Source: Salticus scenicus
Taxonomy: Eukaryota > Arthropoda > Arachnida > Araneae > Salticidae
Assembly (NCBI GenBank): GCA_963930645.1
Contig: OZ005660.1
Coordinates: 198,109,427 to 198,173,426, forward strand
Reading direction: 5' to 3'
DNA: 64,000 nt
Below are positions 1-10,575 of this stretch, piece by piece (the stretch's first letter is position 1; every line of letters begins with the position of its first letter). The notes beneath the pieces are model-generated. The model saw only the letters and a program-made list of their open reading frames with translations, had not been told where the DNA came from and searched no databases. The translations under genes and the position numbers were made by a program.

Positions 1-1608
1 TAAAAGTTCATGTTGCGAAGTTTGAACCTTTACAAGTCGAACTTTCTTATCTTTTCCAGGAATAAGTTCTGTGATACGGCCTAGTGGCCAGTGGATTCGT
101 TTCTTGTTGTCAGATCCAATTAATACAATATCTCCGACAGCGATACCCTTTTCTGACTGATTTCTATTTGCTCGCTGTATGAGAGCACCCAAATATTCGG
201 ATCTGAATCGATCTCTCAAAGCTCTGAGTAGGGCCTGCCTGTATCTGAGCCTCTTTGATAAAGAATTTTGTTCAACTGCATCAACATCTGGAAGCTGAAT
301 TTCGTGAACATCTTGAAGAAACATAGATGGGGCGATAGGCTTTACAGTCGCATCTTCAGAAAGGTATGTTAGAGGCCTTGAATTCACTACACTTTCAACA
401 TCAGCTAAAAGAGTTGTCATTTCTTCGTACGTAAGACAGGCGCGTCCTAAGACTCTTTTAAGAAGACCTTTTATTACCCTAATCAGCCTCTCCCAGAAGC
501 CACCCCACCACGCCGCCGTTGGCGGGTTAAACTTCCAGTCTATGGAGTTGACAGACCCATATTTTTGTATACATTGCCAATCTAAGCTTCTCAATAAATT
601 AGCTGCGCCAACAAAATATGTTCCGTTATCACAGTAGATAACAGAGCATCTTCCTCTGCGAGCCACAAATCTTCTCAAACCCATCAAAAATGCATCTGTG
701 GAAGCAGAGGTCACTAGCTCTAGATGAACAGCTCTATATATAGCACATGTGAAAATCAAAATCCAACTCTTCTTATCGTCCTTAAGATACAAAGGACCAG
801 CCATATCTATGCCTGTAACTTGAAATACGGCAGAATCTTTTACTCGGTTTTCAGGTAGAGGAGCACTAGATGTCCATAAAGCCCTTGAATTAAACCTTTT
901 ACAAATCACACAGCTGGCTAACACAAGCTTTACACTCTTTCTTCCGTTGAGGATCCAATACCTTTCTCTAAGCAAATTTAAGAGGATTTGTAACCCCGCA
1001 TGACAGTTCTTTACATGAATATAAAAAATAAGTCGCTTAACAACTTCATGCTTTGAAGGGAGAATTATGGGATGGAGAAAATCTTCACTATCTTTCCTGT
1101 AAGTTATTTTAGTTTTCAAACGAAAGACATCTTGCTCATCCTTACAGGTTTGCAATGTCTTCAATCTTTCATCACTTTCCGAAGAGAAAGATTCTTTTTG
1201 AACCATACGTAGAGTTTTTATCTCAGCTTCCCGAAATTCAGTAGCCGTCAATTCGCCTTTACTCTTCTTATCAGGATTTAAACAATTATGCTTAAAGCGA
1301 AGAATCCAAGCAACTAAACGTATGATTTTTTCATAACTTGAAAAGTAGCTGTAATACCAGTTATTGTTGGGTGGATATTCAGGCTTCGTCAACATACAAA
1401 TAGACTTTGACCTTTCTTTCTGAATTTCTTCCTCATTCCAATCTTCATTGGAAGTGTTCATGTGATTTCGAAATTCTGCTGAATCTTTTATCCAATGTGG
1501 GCCCTCCCACCATCTGATTAAAGCTAATTGCTTAGCCTTACAGCCTCTAGAAGGCAAGTCTGCTGGATTCTTCTCACTTGGTATATGTTTCCATGATGAA
1601 GGACTGCT
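1..1608 (-). pseudogene. BEL/Pao integrase with DUF5641-like tail (runs off left edge)
   Basis: Read on the minus strand in the same frame as the RT segment, directly after its TGA. It opens with the linker KHIPSEKNPADLPSRG, then an integrase zinc-binding region (an H...H pair, then CVICKRF), and an rve-type catalytic core with GIDMAGPL (first Asp), YCDNGTYFVGA (second Asp) and GGFWERLIR (Glu). A C-terminal region with RYRQALLRALRDRFRSEYL and GDIVLIGSDN resembles DUF5641. The frame stays open to base 1, so the C-terminus is cut by the window edge. Because a stop separates it from RT, the copy is probably inactive unless the stop is a sequencing error or is read through. Confidence 0.85.
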
Positions 1609-4551
1609 TCATTTCTGAATCTCTTGAACCCGATTTCGGACAAACACAGACCAGCTCTCATTTCTTGATATCCAAGTAAGCACTGTTGAGGAATCGCTCC
1701 AGTAATATCTCTTCATTTCCTGCCAACCCAAAGCATCCACAACAGTTTTCGCCAAACGAGCGCCAATAGTAGCTGCTAATAGCTCCATCCTTGGTACAGT
1801 CGTATTATTTAAAGGCGCAACTCGGGACTTGGCAGCAAGCAGAATTATTTCCCCTTGATCTTCTTTTTCTATCCTCAAGAATACTACTGCTGCGTAAGCA
1901 TCTTTACTACCATCAACGAAAGTATGAATTGTGCATGCATGTAAGTTTTCTGGAGTGATCTGGATATGTCTTGGTATCTTAACATCATTTAAATATTTAA
2001 GTTCTTGAAACCATAATAGGAATTCTTTTTGTAAATCACCAGTTATTTCGTCATCCCAATTAATTCCTAATTTCCAAGCTTTCTGTAACATCAATTTAGG
2101 ATAAAGCATCACCGGAGCAGTAAAACCAAAAGGATCAAAAATTTTATGAACTGCCGATAACATACTTCGCTTGGTAATCCTTTCTGTGTTGAAATCGTTT
2201 AGCCATTTCATGTTGACTTTTAATGTATCGGAAACCTTATCCCAAATCAGACCCAATACTTGAGTTTCCTTCTGGTTCGACGTTTCATCGTGATCACCAG
2301 TGTATTCCCACTGTCTTAAATCAAAACCGCCATTTGCCATTATTTTCTTTGAGTCCGAGATAAATTTCTTTAGATTTTCTTCACTGTGCACACTAGTGGC
2401 GACATTGTCTACATAAAAACTGTGCAAAAGCCTTCGCTTGAAACTTTCCTCAAAATTTGCACTATTTTTGATGTGATATTCAATTACTGATGATAAAAAA
2501 AAAGGGCTACACTTTACACCGAAAACGACTCGTGCATGCCTAAATACTTTAAGTTTCTTCTCCTTTAGATCTTTCCACCATAGAAATCGCAGAAAATCTG
2601 TATCCTTTTCACAAATGCTAATTTGAAGAAACGCTTTTCTAATATCAGCGGTTACACCGAATTTTCTTTCTCTGAAACGTAGGAGAATATCTGGGATAAG
2701 CTGAATCAAATTTGGGCCACACTGCAGACACTGATTTAAAGATGGATGGTTAGCCAACTTTGCTGAAGCATCGAAAACCGGACGGATAGGTGTTGTACTA
2801 CTGGTCTCTTTAATAACTGGGTGATGAGGTAAGTAATTACCATAAGAGTTCACTTTGGCAGCAGGAACTTCTTCTATGATCCCCACATTCAACCAGTCCA
2901 TAAATATATTTTCATATTTTCCGTACATGTTCTTAGATAATAACTTAGAAGTTGTACTTTCCAAACGTCTTACAGCCAAACTCAAGTTATCTGGTAATGC
3001 AGATGTGTCGTCAGCCCAAGGAAGACAAATTTCGTAACGACCATCCTTGTTAATTTTTACTGTCTCTAAGAAATGTTCCTTTGTTTGACGGTCAATCTCA
3101 CTTTTAGATTTCTTTTCTATTGTATCTGTTATTCCGATCAAGTCCAATCTCCATAAGTTTGAGATATCAGCTTCATTTACAAACAAAGACGTCACCATCA
3201 TTGCTAAATTATCTGTTGAGACTTCAGTGTGAGGCGCTTTGCCCATCAATGTCCAACCAAGGTATGTTTCTATGGCAACAAGACCAGATGTCAATACTTT
3301 TCTTTTGCCAGTTAACATCTTTCCCATAATATCAGCACCAATCAATATTTCGATAACTTCACGGCAATGACTTACATCAGATAATTCGATTCCATATTCT
3401 TTCAACTCTTTAATCCATGGACCATTAGTGACCGGTTGAATGTTTTCACATATAGTAATTTGATCCATCACTTCAAAATTACAGGTGAACTTCTCCTTCA
3501 TATCCTTAACCTTTATTCTATAACAATTATGTTGGCATTCCTTTGTTGTAACTCCGCCAAACAATGAATGCATCATTTTTTCTTGACGAATGGGAGTATA
3601 ATTCATCTCTTCTGCTATACTTTTCAAAATATAAGATTTTTGGGATGCTGAATCTAACAATAAACGAACTGTTTTTTGCTTGTTTTCGGAGATGAGTTTC
3701 ACTTTTAGGGTTTGAAGAAATACTTTAGCACTTTGCTTATTAAAATTTGTCATGTTTACTTCACTACTGACTGAATTTTCTTCAACCTTTTCTTGTGCAG
3801 TTTTACCCTGAGAATCACGCAAATCGCACATCAAAGGCACATGCTTCTTAGAACAGATAATGCATCTTAAAACTGCTCGACATTTTTTCACTGTATGATT
3901 AGGTAACAAACAAGCGAAGCAGCAATTTTTATCCTTTACAATCTTTTGTATCTCAGTTAAACTCAATTTTCGAGCTGAAAAGCATTCAGAGCTCAAATGT
4001 TTGCCTTGGCAAAAAATGCATACCCTTTTGAAATCAAAAGCAGAAGACGTTGTCAATAAACCTGCAGCTGTCGATATCTTATTTCGCATATAGTCAGCAC
4101 TTGCACTGCTTTTCCTTTTAGAATATTTATTATCTTCACGCTTTGTCAAACCGAAGCCCGCTACAGCTAAAGATATTCTCTCTTCACCTTCTACTTCCGT
4201 TTTCAAAAAATGCATCAGATTATTCAACCTTCCTTTAGCATCTGTATTAGAAGAAGAGAGATTCGAGCGATTCCAGGCCTTCAAAAAGTCTGCTGGGAAA
4301 CAAGACTCAACCATAGGGTATAAAATGGAGGCATATTTATCAGTGGTAACACCTAATGTTTCTAGCGCCCGTAAATATGACTCAAGCTTATCATATAATG
4401 AAGTTAATGCAAATCTACCTTTTGTTTGCACAGATATTATCAATTTCAATAACTCTCGTACATACACTTCTACTAGAATATCTTCCCTGCCAAAACGAGC
4501 CTTTAAACTTTCCACTGCCTTTGAATAATTGGCGCCAGTTGGCGGGAAACT
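1609..4551 (-). pseudogene. BEL/Pao gag-protease-RT-RNase H region
   Basis: A 968-residue open stretch from the ATG at 4515, in frame with the gag segment upstream. It holds the rest of DUF1759 (KARFGRED near its start), two cysteine knuckles near residues 166-225 (CIFCQGKHLSSEC and a CxxC-rich second one), an aspartic-protease motif LLLDSAS near residue 285, an RT domain with ADIRKAFLQI near 618 and the YVDN box near 700, the Pao connection domain (FDPFGFTAPV), and the RNase H start HTFVDGSKDAYAA near 863. The RT box reads YVDN, not YVDD; I recall this variant in arthropod Pao elements, so it is not clearly a lesion. It ends at a TGA (1609-1611) just after the RNase H region, with integrase following in the same frame. 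Confidence 0.88.
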
Positions 4552-5169
4552 TTAAACAACTTCTCTTGCGCGTGAACCAGCGATTGTTGCTTGTACTAAA
4601 TACTGGAACTTGTCCTCTGGGGCAATCTCATCATCTTTATCGATTTGTTCAAATTGGCTCCAAAAAGGCAAACAATCCTTAATTTCCCCGCCAAATTTCC
4701 TGAATTCCAGAAATTTTCGTCTCATAGTACTATTTTCATAATTACTTAAAATAGCATCAGTTTGAATTTGCCCAGATGATTGTATTCTCGCCAATTCTAA
4801 ATCATGATTCAACCTTAATTTCTCTTTCTCCAGTTCTGCTTCTTTTTCCAGCCTTTATGCCTCAGCTTCTTTTTCTAGCTTTAACTTCTCGAGTTCTTTT
4901 CCCTTTTCAGCTTGTTTTTCTTCTTTCAAATCTTGTTTTTCTTCTTTCAATTTTCTTTCCGCTATAGCATTTTCTAAGATATCTTTCACAAATCCGGGAT
5001 CCTTTTCATACTCTTTACTATTTAAAATCAGCTTTTTTAAGCTTGCTATTGTGAACGACGAAGGCAAAGTCTGTCCAATTTCTTCGGCTACCCATTTCAA
5101 ATCTTCTTTTTTAAATCCTTTAACGGAATAATTAAGATTAAAACATCTTTTTAATCTTAATATAATCAA
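4552..5169 (-). pseudogene. BEL/Pao gag N-terminal part (broken)
   Basis: This is the start of the BEL/Pao polyprotein. The first 104 residues end in a strongly charged K/E-rich heptad-like stretch, predicted coiled coil, and are closed by a TAA at 4855-4857. Fourteen codons further on, in the same frame, the protein resumes (86 residues from 4812) with an FLEFRKFGGEI-like segment followed by FWSQFEQ, typical of the DUF1759 gag region of Pao elements. A second TAA at 4552-4554 closes it, and the frame again continues unchanged into the large downstream segment. Both lesions are simple nonsense changes, not frameshifts. The ATG at about 5169 is the first in frame. The true start is not proven. 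Confidence 0.75.
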
Positions 5170-5221
5170 AATAATTTTACTTCACTTGAAAGGTCCCGTC
5201 GCAGTGACTCCAGTATTTTTA

Positions 5222-5780
5222 TGTAAAGCAACGGAATAAGCACCGCAAATTCCTAGCTTTTCTTTTCCTAAATTAAACTGTATAAAAGCGGACGCCAATA
5301 CTACTTATTTACACTTTAAAATTATTAAAGTAGCATCACTTATGCTCGTATAATAATTCCCTATAACATAAACATAGTAAAATTATTCCTACGGTAAAAA
5401 GTAGTTCACTAAAATTAAGAACTCCAACTATACGAAAAAAATGCAACTAACATCGTTGCTAACTTTATTCTGTTCTCTTTCTTGAATTAAAAAACAAAAC
5501 TGTGGATGCCACACGCATCACATAATCTTTACATTTTAACAAATTTTGAAGATAGCACGCGCTCATATTTTACATAAAAATTAAAAGCATTAAATTCATT
5601 TAACTATTTTTTTCTTTGACATATTGTTCAGCACGTGAACTTACAAAAAATAGAGGATAAATAATAAACAAATTTATACACTGAAATTGAAAATGGCTCA
5701 GTTATAACACCGTTCCTTATTTTTTTTGGTGCAAAGTGTATTATTTCCGTCAGAGCTGCAACAAAATGTTCGACATAACA
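5222..5780 (-). repeat. candidate 5' LTR of the BEL/Pao element
   Basis: On the minus strand this segment would start TGTTATGTCGAACA and end in CA at 5222-5223, directly upstream of a primer-binding-site-like stretch (5191-5212, minus strand TGGAGTCACTGCGACGGGAC) and of the gag frame. A TATA-like GTGTATAAATT lies near 5670-5682 in the same orientation. The partner LTR is outside the window, so the ends are inferred from position and the TG...CA rule only. Confidence 0.4.
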
Positions 5781-7063
5781 TGAAGCCATTTAGGACACTA
5801 CTTTTTAGAACTTTTTATGAAAGTATGAACTTTCTCAAGCTACGCAAGAAATCAACTGAAATTCTAGATTGCAACATGAACTTTCAGATTGAAATTCATG
5901 TTTAGCTTCGATGCCATCATTTTGTGCGGTTCTAAAATCTATATTTTGTATGTCCATTAATTTCTATTCCTTTCTAGCCAACACCTGCAAAGAGGGTAAT
6001 ATAAAAATTTTTTAGACCCTTGTATAAATCCCACCCACCTTCATATTTCTATTAATGATGAATCTGTATGTCTAAACTGAATATTTGTGATTGTCAAACT
6101 TTTGTATATCTTCTAAAAATTATGAATCTATATGTTTTAATGTGGGGAGAATTTTATTTTATTTTTATTTTTATTTTTTTTTTTTTGCGGGGGGGGGGGG
6201 CTATGTGCATTGAATTCGAGTTTAATTCTTAACACTAATAAAACTAATAGTTTAGTTTTTCGCTAATGCACTGGCCAGGTTGGGATTGATTATGTATAAA
6301 CTATTTTATGTATTTAGTGACAAATTGTCTCGTTTATTTGTCTACAAGATGTAGTTTAATTTCGTTTTTCTTTTATACTGTAAAAAGATTTTACATTCCA
6401 GACTCATTCTGACAAACTGTTTCTGATGTTCAAAACCTCTTGAATCTGATGGCTAAATCTGCTTTTAACCGCAGATGGAAACTGTTTTTTCTGATGTTCC
6501 AAGTAGTCATCTCCAGATTTAAGCCGTGAACGAACTCCAATCTGCATTACTTTGACGGTATTTCTACTAGCCAGCTGTACTATCAGACGGATACTTGCTG
6601 CAGTTTTTTTTTCCTCAATGAACATTTCTGCAAGTGGTACTATTTTTAAACTGACCTTTTAGTAGATGAACATTTTGCTACTAGATTCTTTTTGTTCAAG
6701 ATATTGTCGCAATTGTCACAGCGACCCACCTATGTTAATAAACTTTGCATATCCAGCAAATTACCTTCCCTGGCTTGACAGGAAGTAGAATGTAAACCCC
6801 CTTTTGTATTTTACTGGCTAAACTCAATCAGTTTTTTTTGCCCGGATTTTCTGGTCGTAAAAGAACTCAGTTATTTTGAAATAAAAATTATTTTTCTTTT
6901 TATTTTGCGTTTGTCAGTTTTCCCCTCAGGGTAAAAACAAATTTTTTTTTACTCACCATAGTATCTTGTACAGGAATCATTTCATTTCTATGTAACTTAA
7001 GCTTTCCCCCATTTCTTAAATTCTTCTAAAATCCAGTTCAAAATTTTCAGTGACGGATGCTCT
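5781..7063. other. non-coding spacer, possibly decayed LTR-element interior
   Basis: AT-rich sequence without a convincing open frame. It holds a T/G homopolymer junction at about 6168-6200. Since the 3' end of a Ty3-like element is recognisable just downstream (7314-7423), part of this stretch may be its decayed internal region, but I recognise no domain here. Confidence 0.3.
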
Positions 7064-7075
7064 CAAAATTAAGTT

Positions 7076-7303
7076 TGGTTTGGTTTGGTTTGGTTTGATG
7101 AGTACTGAGATTTATTGCTTGCCTCAAGGGCCGCTTATATCTCGAAGAATCCACACCACAAGGGTTTACAAGTTTTTATTATACAAGTACACAATATTTT
7201 GAAGACATAAGACAACACAAACATCCATGCCCGCACCAGGATTCGAACCTGGGACCACTTGATTCGGAAGGCAGCGTCCTACCGACCGAACCACCTGGCC
7301 GGC
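7076..7303 (-). mobile_element. tRNA-derived SINE, copy 1
   Basis: On the minus strand the head has an internal Pol III promoter: an A-box-like GGTCGGTAGGAC and a perfect B box GGTTCGAATCC. Then come a tRNA-unrelated body, the tail segment GTAAACCCTTGTGGTGTGGA, and a 3' end of repeated AAACC units (about five) at 7076-7098. A direct repeat CAAAATTAAG (7064-7073 and 7304-7313) brackets it as the target-site duplication. The same 3' body recurs at 32163-32363 and 59979-60199. Confidence 0.85.
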
Positions 7304-7313
7304 CAAAATTAAG

Positions 7314-7423
7314 TTCTATTGAATTAGATTAGATTATGGTTCGAGTTGGTAGTGTGGCTCAAATTCATCGATTAAAACCTGTTGGAGTTTTTCCGACGTA
7401 TTTTTTTTTCTTGGAGGGGGACT
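7314..7423 (+). pseudogene. Ty3-like integrase C-terminal relic and polypurine tract
   Basis: At 7336-7400 a short plus-strand frame reads MVRVGSVAQIHRLKPVG, the pattern that ends the integrase of Ty3/gypsy-type elements. It is followed by a purine tract TTGGAGGGGGA (7411-7421) and then TGTAAGG, the expected order integrase end, polypurine tract, 3' LTR. SINE copy 1 sits just upstream in the same relic. I cannot extend the coding frame further left. Confidence 0.55.
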
Positions 7424-7519
7424 GTAAGGTAGGGACTGTCGTAAGTCACCACCGTTTTTTAAGTTAAGCCGGATCCGGCAAAGTAATAAGTTGGGGAGGC
7501 TAAAAACGCTTCGGCGTCA
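7423..7519 (+). repeat. 3' LTR of Ty3-like relic, first part (split by LINE)
   Basis: The sequence begins TGTAAGGTAGGGACTGTC directly after the polypurine tract. It is interrupted at 7519/7520 by the Jockey-type LINE and appears to resume at 13000, because the bases GCTTCGGCGTCA at 7508-7519 are duplicated at 12988-12999. Confidence 0.5.
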
Positions 7520-7850
7520 CACACACTTCAGACTCAGTTGTTAGCCAGCTTCCCTGGGATGCGGTCGTTCGTTGCTATGCTCCCAAGTGTCGCCATCTAG
7601 CGTTTGTTTATGATACTAAATGTTATTTTCGAACAATTCTCAGTTTAATTGACTTGCAGCCTCTTATTTAGATTTTATCTGATTCCTCTCTTTCGACGGG
7701 CGGTTCCTCGGCCTGTAAGCCACACCTACTGCCAATTTCGGATTGGCTGAGAGGTTCTCAGTTCTTTTTTAACGGTCAAAGGACTTTTTTTGACCTGTAT
7801 TCATCGCTTTTACATAGTTTCATCATTTATTATACATTTATTGCCAAAAA
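7520..7850 (+). promoter_or_regulatory. LINE 5' UTR, presumed internal promoter
   Basis: These 331 bases lie between the left target duplication and the ORF1 ATG. They contain initiator-like TCAGTT (7534) close to the 5' end, as expected for the internal Pol II promoters of Jockey-type elements. No TATA box is evident. The promoter function is inferred from the family. Confidence 0.4.
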
Positions 7851-9656
7851 ATGGCTAACCAAGAACAGTTTATGAAAAACCATTACGAAATTAATGGTCA
7901 TATTTTATCATCTGAGTTCTTAACATCTCAAATCGTTTCGGGGGCCATGAAGCCCGATTGCCAAAGACTGTTTCAAATTAAAAATACTGAATCTACGGAA
8001 ATCAATGCTATACTGGATGAATTCCTCCAATATACTGACTATACCATAACCATATTGCATAATCAGATGAAAGAACATGATGATATCTCCGAGCTGGAGC
8101 AAACGGTGAGTCTTTTATGCTTAGATTCTTTCCGCGCTATTTCAGAGCCTAATTATGAAACTTTTCTTAAATTAAAATATTTTGAGAAATTTTGCAACGA
8201 CGTAAAAAAGACTAACCTTAATGATATTCTTACCCAACTTAATGGGGGTAATTTTAATGTAGTCAATGCCACCAAACGAAAACGTAAAAACTCTAAAACA
8301 ACTGAAATCCAGGAAATAGAGACTAACAACCCCTTTTCTCCTCTTGAGAGGAGCTCTCAGGATCCAGGCAACACAATAGACGATGAAATGGAGAATTGTG
8401 ATAATGATACTCCCTCTAATAAAGCTAAACACTTAAAACCCAACCCATTTTTCATTGAATTAAATACAAATTGGAATATTTTGGCAAAGCACTTATCTAA
8501 CCAATGTACTGAAAAACCGTTAATTAAATTATCAGGGCAACTGCTTAAAGTTCATTGTAAAATAAATGACGATTTCAGAAAAGTACAACACTATCTAAAT
8601 GACAAAAATCTGAAATTCACAACCCTTAACCCGGTCGACCAAAGGCCAAAAAAAGTCTGTGTACGTGGCATGCCATGTTACACAGACCAATCCATTTTAA
8701 TCGAAGGTTTCGCTGAGCATGGATTCATAGCCACACGAGCTGCCATGCTTAAAAATAGAAAAACCGGGCAACCAATGCCATTATATATGTGCAATATATT
8801 ACCTCGCAAAGACTTCGAACAAATCTATAACATTACTAACCTATCCTTTATTTCTGTTTCAATTGAAAGATTTAAATCTAATCCTGTAAAACAATGTTAT
8901 AGATGTCAGAACTATGGGCACGCATCGGAGACGTGCGGGCTCACCCCCCGATGTGTCAAGTGCGCCCAAGCCCACCTAACCACTGATTGCCCCCTTAAAG
9001 GAAAAATAACCCCTAAATGTGCCAACTGCGCTGAGGACCACACCGCCACCTATAGAGGTTGCGCTAAAAACCCAATTAACCTTAAGAAAAAAATGCAGAA
9101 CACTGACTCGAAAAATAAGGAGCCTAAAGCTAAACCAACCCATCTCAAAGAGAGTTACGAACTTGCGGAGATACTCCGTGATTTCAATTATACTAAAAGC
9201 GACAAAAATAAAAATGAAAAACCTAAAAACGTAAATGATAACCAAGACTCAATCAACGCAGAAACTAATGTTACTAACACAAAAGGTAACAATAATTACA
9301 CCGAAAATTTCCCAAAACTAACCAATAACGCTGATAATTCTCCAGCAGCTACACCAGATATAACAACTAACACCAATATCGGTAACGCACAAAACAATGT
9401 TGATGTAAAAGCTAATGATGCTAATAATACTAATACTAACACTGCTTCCGAAAATATAACTAGTGAACTTGGAGAAATTTTCTCCACATTCAAAGACCTT
9501 AAAGAAATCCTGCAAATCACTAAATTACTTACATTCATCAAAAAAATTGCTAATGAGATGAAAAAATACAATAACCCACTAGATAAAATTATAGTCATAA
9601 CAAAAGAGTTCGACAACTTTGCTAACGAGCTTCCCAACATTCATCATGGACAATAA
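7851..9656 (+). CDS. LINE ORF1: gag-like RNA-binding protein
   Basis: An intact 601-residue frame. The N-terminal 260 residues are unremarkable and polar. Residues about 265-345 form a PRE_C2HC-type domain (KVCVRGMPC ... SVERF-like end), and residues 347-403 carry three CCHC-type knuckles: CYRCQNYGHASETC, CVKCAQAHLTTDC and CANCAEDHTATYRGC. The C-terminal 200 residues are low-complexity, rich in Asn/Thr/Lys. This protein would coat LINE RNA in a ribonucleoprotein particle. The stop codon overlaps the ORF2 start (ATG at 9646) by 11 bases, suggesting reinitiation or coupled translation. Unlike ORF2 it has no visible lesion. It is a transposon gene, not a host gene. Confidence 0.88.
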   Translation: MANQEQFMKNHYEINGHILSSEFLTSQIVSGAMKPDCQRLFQIKNTESTEINAILDEFLQYTDYTITILHNQMKEHDDISELEQTVSLLCLDSFRAISEPNYETFLKLKYFEKFCNDVKKTNLNDILTQLNGGNFNVVNATKRKRKNSKTTEIQEIETNNPFSPLERSSQDPGNTIDDEMENCDNDTPSNKAKHLKPNPFFIELNTNWNILAKHLSNQCTEKPLIKLSGQLLKVHCKINDDFRKVQHYLNDKNLKFTTLNPVDQRPKKVCVRGMPCYTDQSILIEGFAEHGFIATRAAMLKNRKTGQPMPLYMCNILPRKDFEQIYNITNLSFISVSIERFKSNPVKQCYRCQNYGHASETCGLTPRCVKCAQAHLTTDCPLKGKITPKCANCAEDHTATYRGCAKNPINLKKKMQNTDSKNKEPKAKPTHLKESYELAEILRDFNYTKSDKNKNEKPKNVNDNQDSINAETNVTNTKGNNNYTENFPKLTNNADNSPAATPDITTNTNIGNAQNNVDVKANDANNTNTNTASENITSELGEIFSTFKDLKEILQITKLLTFIKKIANEMKKYNNPLDKIIVITKEFDNFANELPNIHHGQ

Positions 9657-10575
9657 CACCACTTTCAACTCTCTCCTGGTTCTTTCATGGAACTGCAACT
9701 CTCTTCGTCACAGTATCAATGAACTTAGGGACTTCTTATCTGCTAACTCTTTCTTCGATATTATTCTCTTGCAAGAAATATGTAATCCCACTTGCAGCAT
9801 TATGATATCGGGATATAAACTTTATCATACTACACGACCTAACTCACCTTATGGTGGTACAGCCATATACATCAAAAACCACATTCCACACTACCAATAC
9901 ACCATCAATACTCTTAATGGAATTGATCACACGGGTATTGTATTACAATTTCCACACATTAAACTCTTTGTAGCTTCTGCTTACATAAAACATGAACGAC
10001 AATACCCTATTAACGATATTTCTGAACTTTTTAAACAACACTCTAATTGCTTTGTCGCCGGCGACTTTAATGCACACAACACCAATTGGAACTGCGCTAA
10101 TACCACCTGTCGTGGCAGAACACTACACAACTTTATCCACGACCAAAATCTTAGCCTCCACGCACCTAATACTCCCACTCATTTCCCATATCATAATGCA
10201 CGCCCTTCTGTTATTGATTTTGCAATTACCAAAAACCTACCCTACCCCATCTCTACCAATACCATTAACAATCTCAGCTCTGACCATCTTCCTGTCTCCT
10301 TTAAAATAGATCTTATTAATCCCATTACACCTATACCTTCTGTTGCAATTAACTGGAATAAATATCGTGATTATCTGAATAATATCCCCATCTCTAACAA
10401 TGATATCAATGGTCCTGATGATGTTGACGCTGCAGTCTCCACCCTTCACCAACATATTTACAATGCACAAAAGCACGCTACTCTCCATTATTTTAATAAC
10501 AATATAAAATTTATTTTACCTGATTATATACACAACCTCATTAAAAACCGCAATCGCATTTGCAGGCTATTTTAA
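9646..10575 (+). pseudogene. LINE ORF2, endonuclease part
   Basis: From the ATG at 9646 the frame encodes an apurinic-like endonuclease/exonuclease/phosphatase domain: LSWNCNSLRHS at the start, LLQEIC (catalytic Glu), YGGTAIYIK, FVAGDFNAHNTNW (catalytic Asp/Asn), VIDFAITKN and a terminal SSDHLPVSF (catalytic His). Such domains nick target DNA to prime reverse transcription. The frame stops at TAA 10573-10575 (LF followed by a stop), but the next codons continue as NSRDPS in the same frame, so this is a nonsense mutation inside ORF2 and not its real end. Confidence 0.85.

Larger units (their letters stand above)
1..5780 (-). mobile_element. BEL/Pao LTR retrotransposon, 3' end beyond window
   Basis: One minus-strand reading frame runs from about 5169 to position 1 and carries, in order, a gag-like coiled-coil region, DUF1759-like capsid region, zinc knuckles, aspartic protease, reverse transcriptase with Pao-type connection, RNase H, zinc-binding integrase and a DUF5641-like tail. 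This order is the BEL/Pao signature. The frame is interrupted only by three in-frame stops (4855-4857, 4552-4554, 1609-1611), so the copy is dead but fairly young. A candidate 5' LTR lies at 5222-5780. The 3' LTR and the target-site duplication are outside the window. Confidence 0.88.

Noticed and set aside
9296..9640. 114-codon hydrophobic minus-strand frame
   Set aside because: It is the antisense of the Asn/Thr-rich C-terminus of LINE ORF1; apparent membrane segments come from complementing AAT/ACT codons.
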